From: Blasia pusilla
Taxonomy: Eukaryota; Marchantiophyta; Marchantiopsida; Blasiales
Length of the DNA stretch: 64,000 bases
Assembly (NCBI GenBank): GCA_050084515.1
Contig: CM114275.1
Location: forward strand, 22,692,001-22,756,000
Direction of reading: 5' to 3'
Shown here: positions 36,301 through 45,020 of the stretch, piece after piece
Position numbering within the stretch: position 1 is the stretch's first letter
Layout: each line of letters starts with the position of its first letter
Translations under genes and position numbers: made by a program
Notes under the pieces: generated by a model
Seen by the model: the letters and a program-made list of their open reading frames with translations, nothing else
The model's database searches: none
Told to the model about the DNA's origin: nothing

Positions 36301-36599
36301 GAGTCAGAGAGACGACATAGAAGCTCGATGGCACGGAGAGAGTGATGAGGAGATGGTGTTTGGTTGGCATGCATCTGCTCATCTTTGTTGGTTGACTATG
36401 GCAGGTCAGCCACAGGTGATGACTCCAATGATGGGGTTGGATGATGAGTCTTTCGATCCGGAGGTTAGTGAGGAGGCAATAGGTGGTCGTGATATCCATG
36501 ACGACGTGGAGGTTGTGCAGTTCTTGCGCATTGGCGTCATAGCGAGTACAGTGAGTGCGAGGGAGCGGGATCGGATCCTACAGAGAGCCAGGAGGTTCA

Positions 36600-37330
36600 A
36601 GTGGGAGGGGACTCATATTTTGCGGGTATGGGGAGATGGTAGGATACGAGTGGTACCTCATCCTTCCCAGCGAGCACGTGTAGTGCAACATGCCCATGAG
36701 GAGTTGGGACATTTTGGAGTAAAGCGTACTTACAACTTACTCCAGGTTCAGTATTGGTGGCGCGGCATGCATACTGGGGTACAGTAATTTGTGGCCAGAT
36801 GTATGGTATGTGATAGAGTGCGAGCATCCTTCAATGCTCCCACTCCGCAGTTACATCCTTTGCCGATTATGGGTTTAGGTTATTGGTGGAGTTTAGACTT
36901 TGCGGGACCTTTGCCATTGACGGGTTGTCATCATGGGTACGTGTTGGTCAAGGTGGAGCATTTCTCGAAGTGGATAGAGTTGGTGGCACTACCAGAAAAG
37001 GCGAGCGAGGGAAAAACTTATGCGTTTCTAGATCGTGTGCTTAGTCACTTTGGTGCACCGGCGGAGGTGTTGACTAACCAGGGTACCGAGTTCAGGTGAG
37101 AGTTTCAGGCCTTGTGTGATCAGGTGCTGATAGATCACCGCACAACGTCCAGAGATCATCCTGAGGCGGATGGATTGGCGGAGAGAGTGGTACAGACGAT
37201 GAAGAGAGGATTGCGCAAGTATGGCTTGCAGCAAGGACAGTTGAGGGAGTGGGACCTACAATTGCCATGGTTGGCTATGGGTTATGGCTTTAGTCGGCAT
37301 GCATCCTTGGCGTCATTTTCACCGTACCCA
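36600..37330 (+). pseudogene. Integrase of gypsy copy 2
   Basis: The zinc-binding HHCC module is seen as HEELGHFGVKRT and then CMVC. The core follows: WSLDFAGP holds the first catalytic Asp and ADGLAERVVQT holds the Glu. The second Asp is replaced: the motif reads LTNQGTEF, where the family norm is a TDQG or TDNG box. This is a single G-to-A change. Stops lie at 36784 and 37096. The enzyme would insert the cDNA into chromosomes; this copy lacks a complete catalytic triad. Confidence 0.9.
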
Positions 37331-37837
37331 TGTTCTCAGAGGGTGGAGGTTTTTCGTAGAGTTATGCGTATGGCCTTTGAGAACTTAGCTATTGCCCAAC
37401 ATAGAGATACATTGAGGTACGCGACCATTCGTGAAGGAGGTTATCGTCTAGGGATTAGGAGGTTTCATCCTGGAGATTACGTGTATTTACAGCAGGCGGC
37501 GGCCATGACGCTAGATGTCACTGCACGGCGCACGATCCTACGTGTGCGCGAGGTATTACCGACCGGAGTCCTCATGTTGGAGGGACGGGATGGTATGGTT
37601 TGGAAGGATCATGTGCGCAATTGTGCGCCATGTTATCTTCCGAACGTAGATGGGACGGTGGATCCGAGCTTGGCAATGGTACCTGTAGGCTTGAGGTGTA
37701 TGTTGTGCGGATCTACGAGGGGTGCAGCCACCATGTTGGTATGTGATGGTTGTTCTCGAGGGTGGCATATGTCATGTCTGACCCCCCCTCTTGATGTGGT
37801 TCCCACGGGACGATGGATGTGTCCGAGATGTGTATAG
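37331..37837 (+). pseudogene. Integrase tail with C-terminal PHD finger (first unit)
   Basis: FHPGDYVYLQQ and VLPTGVLMLEGRDG belong to the SH3-like integrase tail seen in many Ty3 elements. The frame then ends in a PHD finger at 37697-37834, 46 residues, with Cys4-His-Cys3 ligands: CMLC, CDGC, H and C in WHMSC, and CPRC. The segment LTPPL followed by GRWMCP is typical of histone-tail-binding PHD fingers. Chromoviruses have a chromodomain in this place. A short deletion near 37,330 removes a part that the second unit still keeps. The likely role is to tether integration to chromatin marks. Confidence 0.88.
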
Positions 37838-37904
37838 GGTAGTAGGTCATGTTAGAGAGATGTGATATTTTCTATCTGGAGTTGGGGGGATCCAACTGCT
37901 AGCT

Positions 37905-38050
37905 AGGGGGACGGTTGTGTCATCTCCATGTATATATATGAGTTGCTTTTTGTACATGTGTGGATCGACCCGTGTGTGGGGAAGATCGTTGTTGTGTGGT
38001 GTAGATATGACCAAAGATGTATGTTGTGTAGCGATATGTATGCGCACGAC
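37905..38050 (+). repeat. Module A'' (3' untranslated segment, copy 2)
   Basis: Non-coding stretch following the first PHD frame. It starts near a purine tract (CTAGGGGGACGG) and ends TGTATGCGCACGAC. The same ending occurs after the second PHD unit, but here it runs straight into integrase coding sequence rather than into the LTR. Confidence 0.6.
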
Positions 38051-38779
38051 ATTGTGCAGACGGTGAAGAGGGGTTTATGCAAGTATGGCTTGCAGAGAGG
38101 TCACCTAGGAGATTGGGACCTCCAGTTGCCGTGGTTGGCGATGGGATACAGATTCAGCAGGCATGCATCCTTAGCATTTTTTTCACCGTACTTGCTACTT
38201 TATGGCCGAGAGCCAGATTTACTTACGGCCATTCGTCGAGATCCTGGTGAGGTGCTGGACCTTGATGACCCAGATGTATGGATACGAGCATGTTCTCAGA
38301 GGGTTGAGTTGTTTTGGAGAGTGATGCCCATGGCGTTGGAGAACTTGGCGATTGCGCAACATCGGGATACGTTGAGGTATGCGACTATTCGAGGTGATGA
38401 TTTTCGACCAACTATCCGGAGCTTTCATCAAGGAGATTATGTCTACTTGCAGCAGACGGCACCGACGACATTGGATGTGACTTCAGGGCGCACTATGCTG
38501 AGAGTGCGTGACGTTTTGCCATCCGGTGTTCTCTTGCTGGAGGGACGCGATGGTATGGTATGGAAGGACCATGTGCGTAATTGTGCGCCATGTCACCTTC
38601 CTAATATTGATGGTACAGTAGTTCTTGTAGGCTTGCGTTGTATGTTGTGTGGTTCTGCTCGTGGTACGGCCACGATGCTAGTCTGTGATGGATGTTCGAG
38701 AGGTTGGCATATGGCATGTCTGACGCCACCTCTCACTAGGGTTCCTCGGGGACGATGGATGTGTCCTAGATGTACATAG
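38051..38779 (+). pseudogene. Second integrase-tail/PHD unit in tandem
   Basis: An open frame enters without the catalytic core (VQTVKRGLCKYGLQRG) and matches the first unit at about 37180-37837 with many scattered differences. It keeps the LLYGREPDLLTAIRRDP and DVWIRACSQRVEL segment that is deleted in the first unit. The PHD finger is at 38639-38776 with all eight ligands: CMLC, CDGC, WHMAC, CPRC. The divergence from the first unit means it came from another copy of the family, not from a recent local duplication. It is free of stops for 240 codons. Confidence 0.85.
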
Positions 38780-38968
38780 AGGAGATACTAGGTAATTTTT
38801 TATTCCAACTTTTTTTGTGACATGGATGACAAGAAGGCGACTAACGATGGGGCCACATGAGCACCCGACCTTTATGCTCTTAGCGTCCCTAGAGATGTAT
38901 GTCATAGTAGGTAGGGATAGATGGCTATCTGGAGTTAGAGGGACCTAACCACCAACTAGGGGGGCGAT

Positions 38969-39093
38969 TGGAGATATTTTGGTACTTCTCGCCTCTGTGT
39001 ATGGATGCCATTAGTTAGCATGGGATTGTGTGTTTTGTGTGTGTTCGATGACAGCGATGTATGTTGTGTAACGATGTGTATGCGCACGACAGC
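38969..39093 (+). repeat. Module A (3' untranslated segment before LTR)
   Basis: Follows the purine tract AACTAGGGGGGCGA, a candidate polypurine primer site. It begins TGGAGATATTTTGG and ends GCGCACGACAGC just before the LTR. A diverged copy lies directly after the LTR at 39608-39715. Confidence 0.6.
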
Positions 39094-39607
39094 TGTCACG
39101 ACTGTTAGGATAGATCGGTGGGATCTAGCAGAGCGTCTTCACGAGTAGTGGAGGACAGACCCAGAAGATCGAGGATGACCTCCTGAGGCCCCGGGAAACC
39201 TGAGAGAGCAGGTTTCCCCTTCGTTTCGGCTCATTTGGAGCCATATAGAGAAACTTACTATTTTGGGTAAGTTTCCATGTTGGGGATAGTCAAATTTCCA
39301 CTTTGGGAAGTGGCCCTTGACCTGCTATAGCAAGTTAAGAGCCAAGGAGGTGACTTGCGAGCATAGGTTACCGTTGAGAGGGCTTGGGAGAGGGAAGGGG
39401 GTATAACGCCAAGAGAGGGAGTTTGAGAGCTCATTCTCTCTTTGTTGAACCTCTTGGCATAAGGCGGCGGAGCTATGGTCCCTTGCCTTGTGATTGTTAC
39501 CCAAGCCTCTCATTAGGAGAGTGGTTTTGGTTTGACATGAGAGAGAGTGCACACCTTTGAGAGCTATGGTGTGAGATGGTGTAGAGAGAGATTGGATCTT
39601 ACTTTAT
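39094..39607 (+). repeat. LTR of gypsy copy 2 (3' side, truncated)
   Basis: Begins TGTCACGACTG and matches 58208-58715 over its length. Shared blocks are GAGGATGAC, TTTGGAGCCATATAGAGAAA, GAGCCAAGGAGGTGAC, CTCTTGGCAT-AGGCGGCGG and TCTCATTAGGAGAGTGG. The 5' boundary is set by copy 3, where similarity stops at a transposon junction. The 3' side is interrupted by module A'. The LTR would hold promoter and polyadenylation signals. Confidence 0.85.
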
Positions 39608-39715
39608 TGGAGATTTTTTGATACTTCTCGCTTTTGTGTATGGATGCCATGAGTTAGCATGGGATCGTGTGTGTTTGTGTGTGTGTTCGATGACATCGAT
39701 GTGTCTGCTCACGAC
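39608..39715 (+). repeat. Module A' after the LTR
   Basis: Diverged direct repeat of 38969-39093: TGGAGATTTTTTGATACTTC at the start and GCTCACGAC at the end. It is followed by unrelated A+T-rich DNA. Confidence 0.7.
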
Positions 39716-40400
39716 ACTACCCAATTGATTTTGCAAAAAATTACTTTGCAAGCCAAAGCAAGAATTGCTCAATGGATAACTTCGCCAGTGGAATTTGATA
39801 ATGAGATTGTCTAAAAAGAATTCCAAACTGCATCTAAAATTACGAAAGGTATCTTTTACCGTAGTGGAAAGGATGACATTCTCTACCCATGCTTCCAACC
39901 TCCTACATCTTAGAGTGAGTCCCTTATCCCCATTCTCTTCATTCATTTTTCAATTGCTTTCATGTGACATAAAATGAAGGTAAGAGTAGTCTTCTTGTAG
40001 CATGTAGACCTTTCTCTTGGATTGAAACCTTGTACAATTAACTAGAAACGCGATGAATGATTCTTTGGATCGTTCATCGATTTTTTTCCTTCAAAATCTA
40101 TTTCAAAGGAAAAATATATTAACCACTATGCGGTGCCTACGACGGATGGAGAAGAGAATAATTAACTCATATGTGCATAGGACACGTGGATAATCTAGAT
40201 GGCCGATAAAAAAAATCAACACTTGTAGAAGCCGTAAATAGTGTATTGAAAGATATTTGATGTTTTTTACATTTACAATATTTATATTTCATTCCTTTTC
40301 TTCCTGTCTAATTTATCCTCGACACTTTTGATAATTAGTTTTTCCCCGACGCGACCCGACCCGACCCTATGAAAGGATCGGAAACACTCCAAAGTCCTTA
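39716..40400. other. A+T-rich intergenic DNA with one G-box
   Basis: No gene is seen. A CACGTG hexamer at 40183-40188 is followed directly by GATAA, a pairing known from light-regulated plant promoters. It lies 3.7 kb from the HY5 start codon, so a regulatory role is only a possibility. Confidence 0.35.
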
Positions 40401-42375
40401 AGTTGTGGAAGTGAGGAGGCTCGGACGTTAGGCGAGAAAAGACAAAGTTACAGAAACATAAGGAAAGTCAGGGCAGCAAGAGGACAAAGAAAGAAAAAAG
40501 CGAGAAAACCATTGGGCAGCTGACAACGCAGAGAAGAATAAAGAATTGAAAAGAACGTAGAAAAGGGTGGATGTGTGTGTGTGTGGCGGATGGAGTGGGA
40601 AAGAAGGTAGAGAGAGCGTGGTCGGTTCGCTACCGTCAGATGCATCCGACGGATGCACCGACGCCGCGTCGGTTCCCGCGCTCCCGTCCCTTTCAACGGG
40701 ATCCACGTCTACCATCCAGAGCGCAGATGCTCGACGTGGCGTGTTCAGGTCTGCAGATATCGCAATCGCCTTTTCTCTTCTCTCTTTCGCTGCGATATTT
40801 AGTTATGACTTCCACGGACTCCGGATTCTTTTCGATGGACGCGCTGCTCGACGGATTCTTCTAGTACCCGCCAGCTCTTCTCCGTCCACAGAAGCCGTCC
40901 ATCCTCGCAGACTGCCCCCCTCATCGCCGACGTCAGATCCCCCATCGGACGGCTAGACCTCAGTGACGCAATTACTCCGCTCCAATAAACCTCTCAGATC
41001 TTCGCTAAGGACTCGGGACGGCCCCCCTCGGGACGACTCGCATTTCCGCTGCGCCCTTCCTTCCCTCGCCTTCGCTGCCCTGTCCAGACGTCCAGAGCGC
41101 GCGCGCACGCACTGCAGGGGGTCGTCCGTTTGACTTTCCTCCACCTTCGTCCGCCTGGGTCTCTGCGCCGCTGGGCACCGGCTAGCGGCGGTCCTTTTGT
41201 CCGCGCTGGACTTGCTGGAGCAGGTGCGACTGTCACACCTCGGAGGTCAGAGTGGAAAGTGAAGGAATGAAAAAGTAGTGGGTAAGAGCTCCACGTCCAC
41301 ACGCCTCCGCTACACACCGACCTCACGGTGTTCAGTTCCCATGAACAGCGTTGCGTCGCGGGTGCCGCAGAGGTGAAGCGGGGGGGAGTGACATCCTTCG
41401 CCGGCCGACTTGAATGCGGCGGAGGTGGGATGGATGGGAGAAGAGGGAAGGGAAGGGTAGAGGCGAAGGAGTGTCGTATCTAGCTGGCCTGTCAGAACGT
41501 GGGGGCAATCTACAAACGGGGAAGGGAGATGGGAGGGGGAATTGCCGGCGTCGAGGAGGGTCGTCATGTGACTGTTGTGCACGGCTTCGTGCGGAGCTCG
41601 CGCTGGACTTTGCCCTCTTCTTTCTAAGTAGCGCCGATCCCTGCTTTTACGGGGAAAAGCGTGATTCTGTCTTCACCTTCGCGACAGAGGCGGGCCAGGG
41701 TTTGGGGTTAGTAACCTATTCTTCACAATGTGATATCCGTAGAATCCTCTGTGAAAGATCTGACCTCGCGGACGTTTCGGTTCCGCACTGGGGCGCTCTT
41801 CCCTCACCTGCCTTCCCTTCCTCTCTTAACATACTTGTGGTGCGTGAAGAAGACCACCGTGAGTTTGCCCTTTACTTCGCCGATAAGCAGTGCCTCGCAG
41901 GCAGGTGGCACTGAATTTCCTCGCGCAGCAGTGAATCGTCGCTGCGATTGCGATTCGATTGGTGTGGCCGCGTGGAATGACTACCGACTCCTGCAGCGCA
42001 ATCTACCAATTCGGCGCACTCGAGATTGTGTTCGCCTCGCGCACTTCTTCCCCCTCGGGCGTCTTCCTCTCCGATACAATTATCGCCTGGCCTCAGTCGT
42101 AGGTCGGATTGTGTCGAGTACATCGGCAGTCCTGGCGAGTAGGGTTCGTGTTCGAGAAGCTTCGTCACGCATTGCTCGAGCGAGCGAGCGAGACCGAGTG
42201 GAGCATCCAAATTTCTGAGGAGGATGCCGCCGAATAGCGAGTGCGGAACCAGGTGAGACGCTACGCGATCAGTGACATCGATCCGTCCTAACGCTGCGGT
42301 CGAGGGCCTGGGGTGCCGAGTGAGTCGGCGAGCAAAGTCGGAACGTCTCTTCCTGAAAGTCCGTGGCGCTTTTTA

Positions 42376-42543
42376 ATGAATGAAGTGGGGACTCAGGAAG
42401 CAGCAGAGATTCACTGGGCCGACTCCGACGCAGAAAATGATTCGGACGCTTCACTGGACAGTGATGGCACCGATGGAGAGGTTCCGGATGTGACTGACGA
42501 CGTCTTTCAGACCGCTACCAACGCTACCCTGCCAGGTTGGTGA
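42376..42543 (+). other. Acidic open frame, candidate upstream exon
   Basis: A frame of about 55 codons rich in Asp, Ser and Glu (DSDAENDSDASLDSDGTDG) ends near a possible donor, CCAG|GTTGGT. It could be a leader exon, an upstream reading frame of HY5 or chance. No family match is recognised. Confidence 0.25.
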
Positions 42544-43051
42544 AGAATCTCTGCCACAGCGCATTGAGCTGGTCCTGGTCTCTGAAATTTCCTCTGCAAT
42601 TTGGATGGGGGATGCATTGCCTTACCGGGGATTCAATGTTAGACGCCTGCATTTATCCACAGTGATGTGGTCGGATTTTGTAATGTAGTCTGTCTGTGAG
42701 AGAGTTAGGTGCCTGCCTTCCGGTCGTTCGCACTGATCGTACGAGTTCTACTTTGGCTCTCCCTCTCCCTCGTCTTGCGATTAGAAAGCTTTGAAGCTCA
42801 CTCCCCACCGCGCGACGGGGTGAGATTGCTATAGCACCGGTAATCCCACGTCTAGCTGCGAATTCGGAAATTACCGTTCTGGGAGTCCACATCTACGAGG
42901 GTCTGTGATAGGTCATCGCACTGTGTTTTTCTGGCTCTATCCTCAACCAAGCTTCTCGTCTTCAGGATTTTTATTTCATAGCTAGTGCCCGAGTTTCTGT
43001 CTTACTCCTGGGAAAGTCGTAGCTCCTCACAGCATATATGAGCTTTAGTCG

Positions 43052-43054
<3 letters not shown>

Positions 43055-43091
<37 letters not shown>
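43055..43091. repeat. (GA)n microsatellite in HY5 upstream region
   Basis: Uninterrupted GA tract of about 37 bp, 0.8 kb before the HY5 start codon. Such tracts often lie in plant promoters or leaders. Confidence 0.95.
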
Positions 43092-43095
<4 letters not shown>

Positions 43096-43864
43096 ACAGG
43101 AGTGCGGGTCCTAGGGTGCAGCGGTCGATTTGGAATATTCAAATAAGGTACCTGGGTGTTCCGTTCCACCGACCGCTGCTCGTCGTCCTGGAAGTGGGAT
43201 CTTGCTGAACAGCTTGCAGTGGACAGAAGATGGTGTTGTCGGGCCCGTCCATGGAAGCCAGTCGCATCTAGGTTTATGAACTCCGCCGGGGTAGTTAAAC
43301 GACTCAAGCTCACGCAGACATACGAAGATCGAACTTCCCTGTTCGGGATGCCCAGGTAGGTCACAAGATCGTACAGCCAACGCAAGAAGGCTCGAGTTGA
43401 TATGGTGTTTCGGCGAGGCGCTCCGCATCTCACTACTCTACGGCCCTCCCCAGGAACTACGTCTCATACTCAGTACGAATGACTTTCTGTGGTAATGGTG
43501 CGGAACTCTAGAGGCCGACGCTCTATCCGGTGTCGTCGTACTCCGATGGGTCTTCTCTGATTCCTACCGTCGGATGCTGAAAGTGGGTTGTGGAGGGTTG
43601 TTCGTGGAAGGGGGAGGTCTGTGTCGAGTTCATGCGCTGGGCTGTTGGAGCTCTCATCTAAACTTTGTGCGCGGCTGTGGTAAATGCTGTCCAGAAGCAG
43701 TACGTCTTTACACGAAGACGATACCTCCGTGGTCGCATCAACCTTCAGCCATTACGACCCCCTATTCTAAAGAGAGCCCCTTCGCGGGCGGCTGGAAACC
43801 AGTCATAGACGGGAAAGTCCAAGTCGGCGGCGATTCCTCGGCTCTTAAACTTCGAAACTCACCA

Positions 43865-45020
43865 ATGCAAGTAGTATCTGCTGGGACTTCCTCCCAGAAA
43901 CAATCTAGCTCAGATGGAGCTTCTCCGTCTCCAGCCGGGACCGGCACATCCGAGCCGAAGAAAGATGGTGAGTCTGAGACTGTCGAACACATTCATTGGC
44001 CTGCTCTTTGCTTCTTCTAGGCTTTTCTGCCCACGGTGCTCGCTGTAAGTTCAACTTGATATCGCGTCTGGCCGAAATCTCAATCTTAACCCAGTCCACA
44101 AGATGAGCTGCGTGTGGGTCGTGTCTCACGGACGGCCCTATCGTCGACGTTGGTGTATTGTAGGCAACGAGAGTGATTCGGATGTCCGACGAGTACCTGA
44201 AATGATCGGGAAAGGTGGGGCTTCGGGTGCTACTTCAGCTCAACCTCAAGGCCAAACGCCTGGAACTAGGTCTAGAAAGAGGGGTGGAGCTTCTGCAGAC
44301 AAAGAGCACAAACGCTTGAAGAGGTAAGGGATGTGCAAACCTCGGTGTCCCTTGGAAGCCAAATCTGCCCTTGGCCACTGCTCGCTTTCATAAGTTTTGC
44401 TTCGATTGGTATTTCTATGCTCGAGCATTCAGCATTCGAGTTTTTTTATATCTGAGCAGTGAGATCGTCGTCACCTTCTCCGACCATAACTTCACAATCG
44501 ACATACTTGGTCAGAAAGCAAATCTCTTACCCCCGTGCACCTGGTGTTGTACAGACTTCTGAGGAATCGAGTGTCTGCTCAGCAAGCGCGAGAGAGAAAG
44601 AAAGCGTATTTGAGTGACCTCGAAGTAAGGTCGAAGGAGTTGCAACAACGGAATGAAGAATTGGAGGAACAAGTTTCAACCTTGCAGAGAGAAAACTACA
44701 TGCTTCGACAGGTCTGTTGTGTTTTGACTCATGCAATGTCACATATTGACGTCATACTTCTTTTTCCTTGCCCCAAGTCTCGGTGAAGTAGACTTGCCAG
44801 TAACGTTCCCTATCGTTTCGAATCTTCACCTCGTTTCGAATGCCCTCACTGAGCAAATCAATCTGTCCGCACACTGTAAACTCCCTACCTCTGAATATAA
44901 CGTGAGGTGCAACCCCTGGGAACAATGACTGACCGTGTTCAACTTCGGTTGCAGATTGTGAAGAACACCTCATTGAAGAAAAACGAAGGTGGTGGTGGCG
45001 CAAGTGGGTTGCAAGTCTAG
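43865..45020 (+). CDS. HY5: HY5-class bZIP transcription factor, four coding exons
   Basis: HY5 promotes light-dependent development by binding ACGT-core promoter elements in the nucleus; COP1 binding leads to its destruction in the dark. Coding exons are 43865-43967, 44164-44323, 44555-44711 and 44955-45020, all with GT-AG introns. The joined frame is 161 residues; Arabidopsis HY5 has 168. Residues 37-48 ([12 protein letters not shown]) match the COP1-binding VP motif, with Ser38 and Ser40 in an acidic, CK2-like setting. [17 protein letters not shown] begins the basic region at about 84. Leu110, 117, 124, 131 and 138 form exact heptads. The tail is Gly-rich. The start is chosen because the MQ beginning matches plant HY5; the frame stays open upstream to 43574, so a longer form is possible. 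Exon breaks fall inside KRLK-R and after LRQ. Confidence 0.93.

Larger units (their letters stand above)
32235..39715 (+). mobile_element. Ty3/gypsy methyltransferase-PHD retrotransposon, copy 2
   Basis: Order of parts: gag tail or linker (32.25-32.83 kb), retropepsin (32.89-33.24), C5-methyltransferase (33.6-34.48), reverse transcriptase (34.86-35.73), RNase H (35.73-36.3), integrase (36.6-37.3), SH3-like tail and PHD finger (to 37.84), a second integrase-tail/PHD unit (38.05-38.78) and an LTR (39.09-39.61). Protease before reverse transcriptase, RNase H and integrase is the Ty3/gypsy order. Gag proper and the 5' LTR are missing. Stops (mostly TAG or TGA at former CAG, CGA or TGG codons) and frameshifts disable it. 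Its G+C is much higher than that of copy 1, so it is younger. Confidence 0.93.
40401..43864 (+). promoter_or_regulatory. Upstream and 5' leader region of HY5
   Basis: GC-balanced, CpG-containing, free of the transposon decay seen around it. ACGT-core hexamers that suit bZIP binding occur at 40704 (CACGTC), 40733 (GACGTG), 40929 (GACGTC) and 41292 (CACGTC). HY5 of Arabidopsis is known to bind ACGT elements, including its own promoter, so self-regulation is a fair inference. A strong splice-donor sequence, CAG|GTGAGA, at about 42254 would fit an intron in the leader. The transcription start cannot be set. Open frames at 41.4-42.2 kb show no domain. Confidence 0.45.

Noticed and set aside
39094-39715. 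Two complete LTRs in tandem (2-LTR junction) after copy 2
   Set aside because: The repeat at 39608-39715 matches only module A, which in copy 3 is not part of the LTR. So it is not a second LTR.
40321-40380. GACCCGACCCGACC as telomere-like or regulatory repeat
   Set aside because: Only about three short units are present and they do not match the plant telomere repeat.
41414-42218. Two overlapping + strand frames of about 160 codons upstream of HY5
   Set aside because: G+C-rich DNA yields long chance frames; they overlap in different frames, have no domain and lie in the likely promoter or leader.
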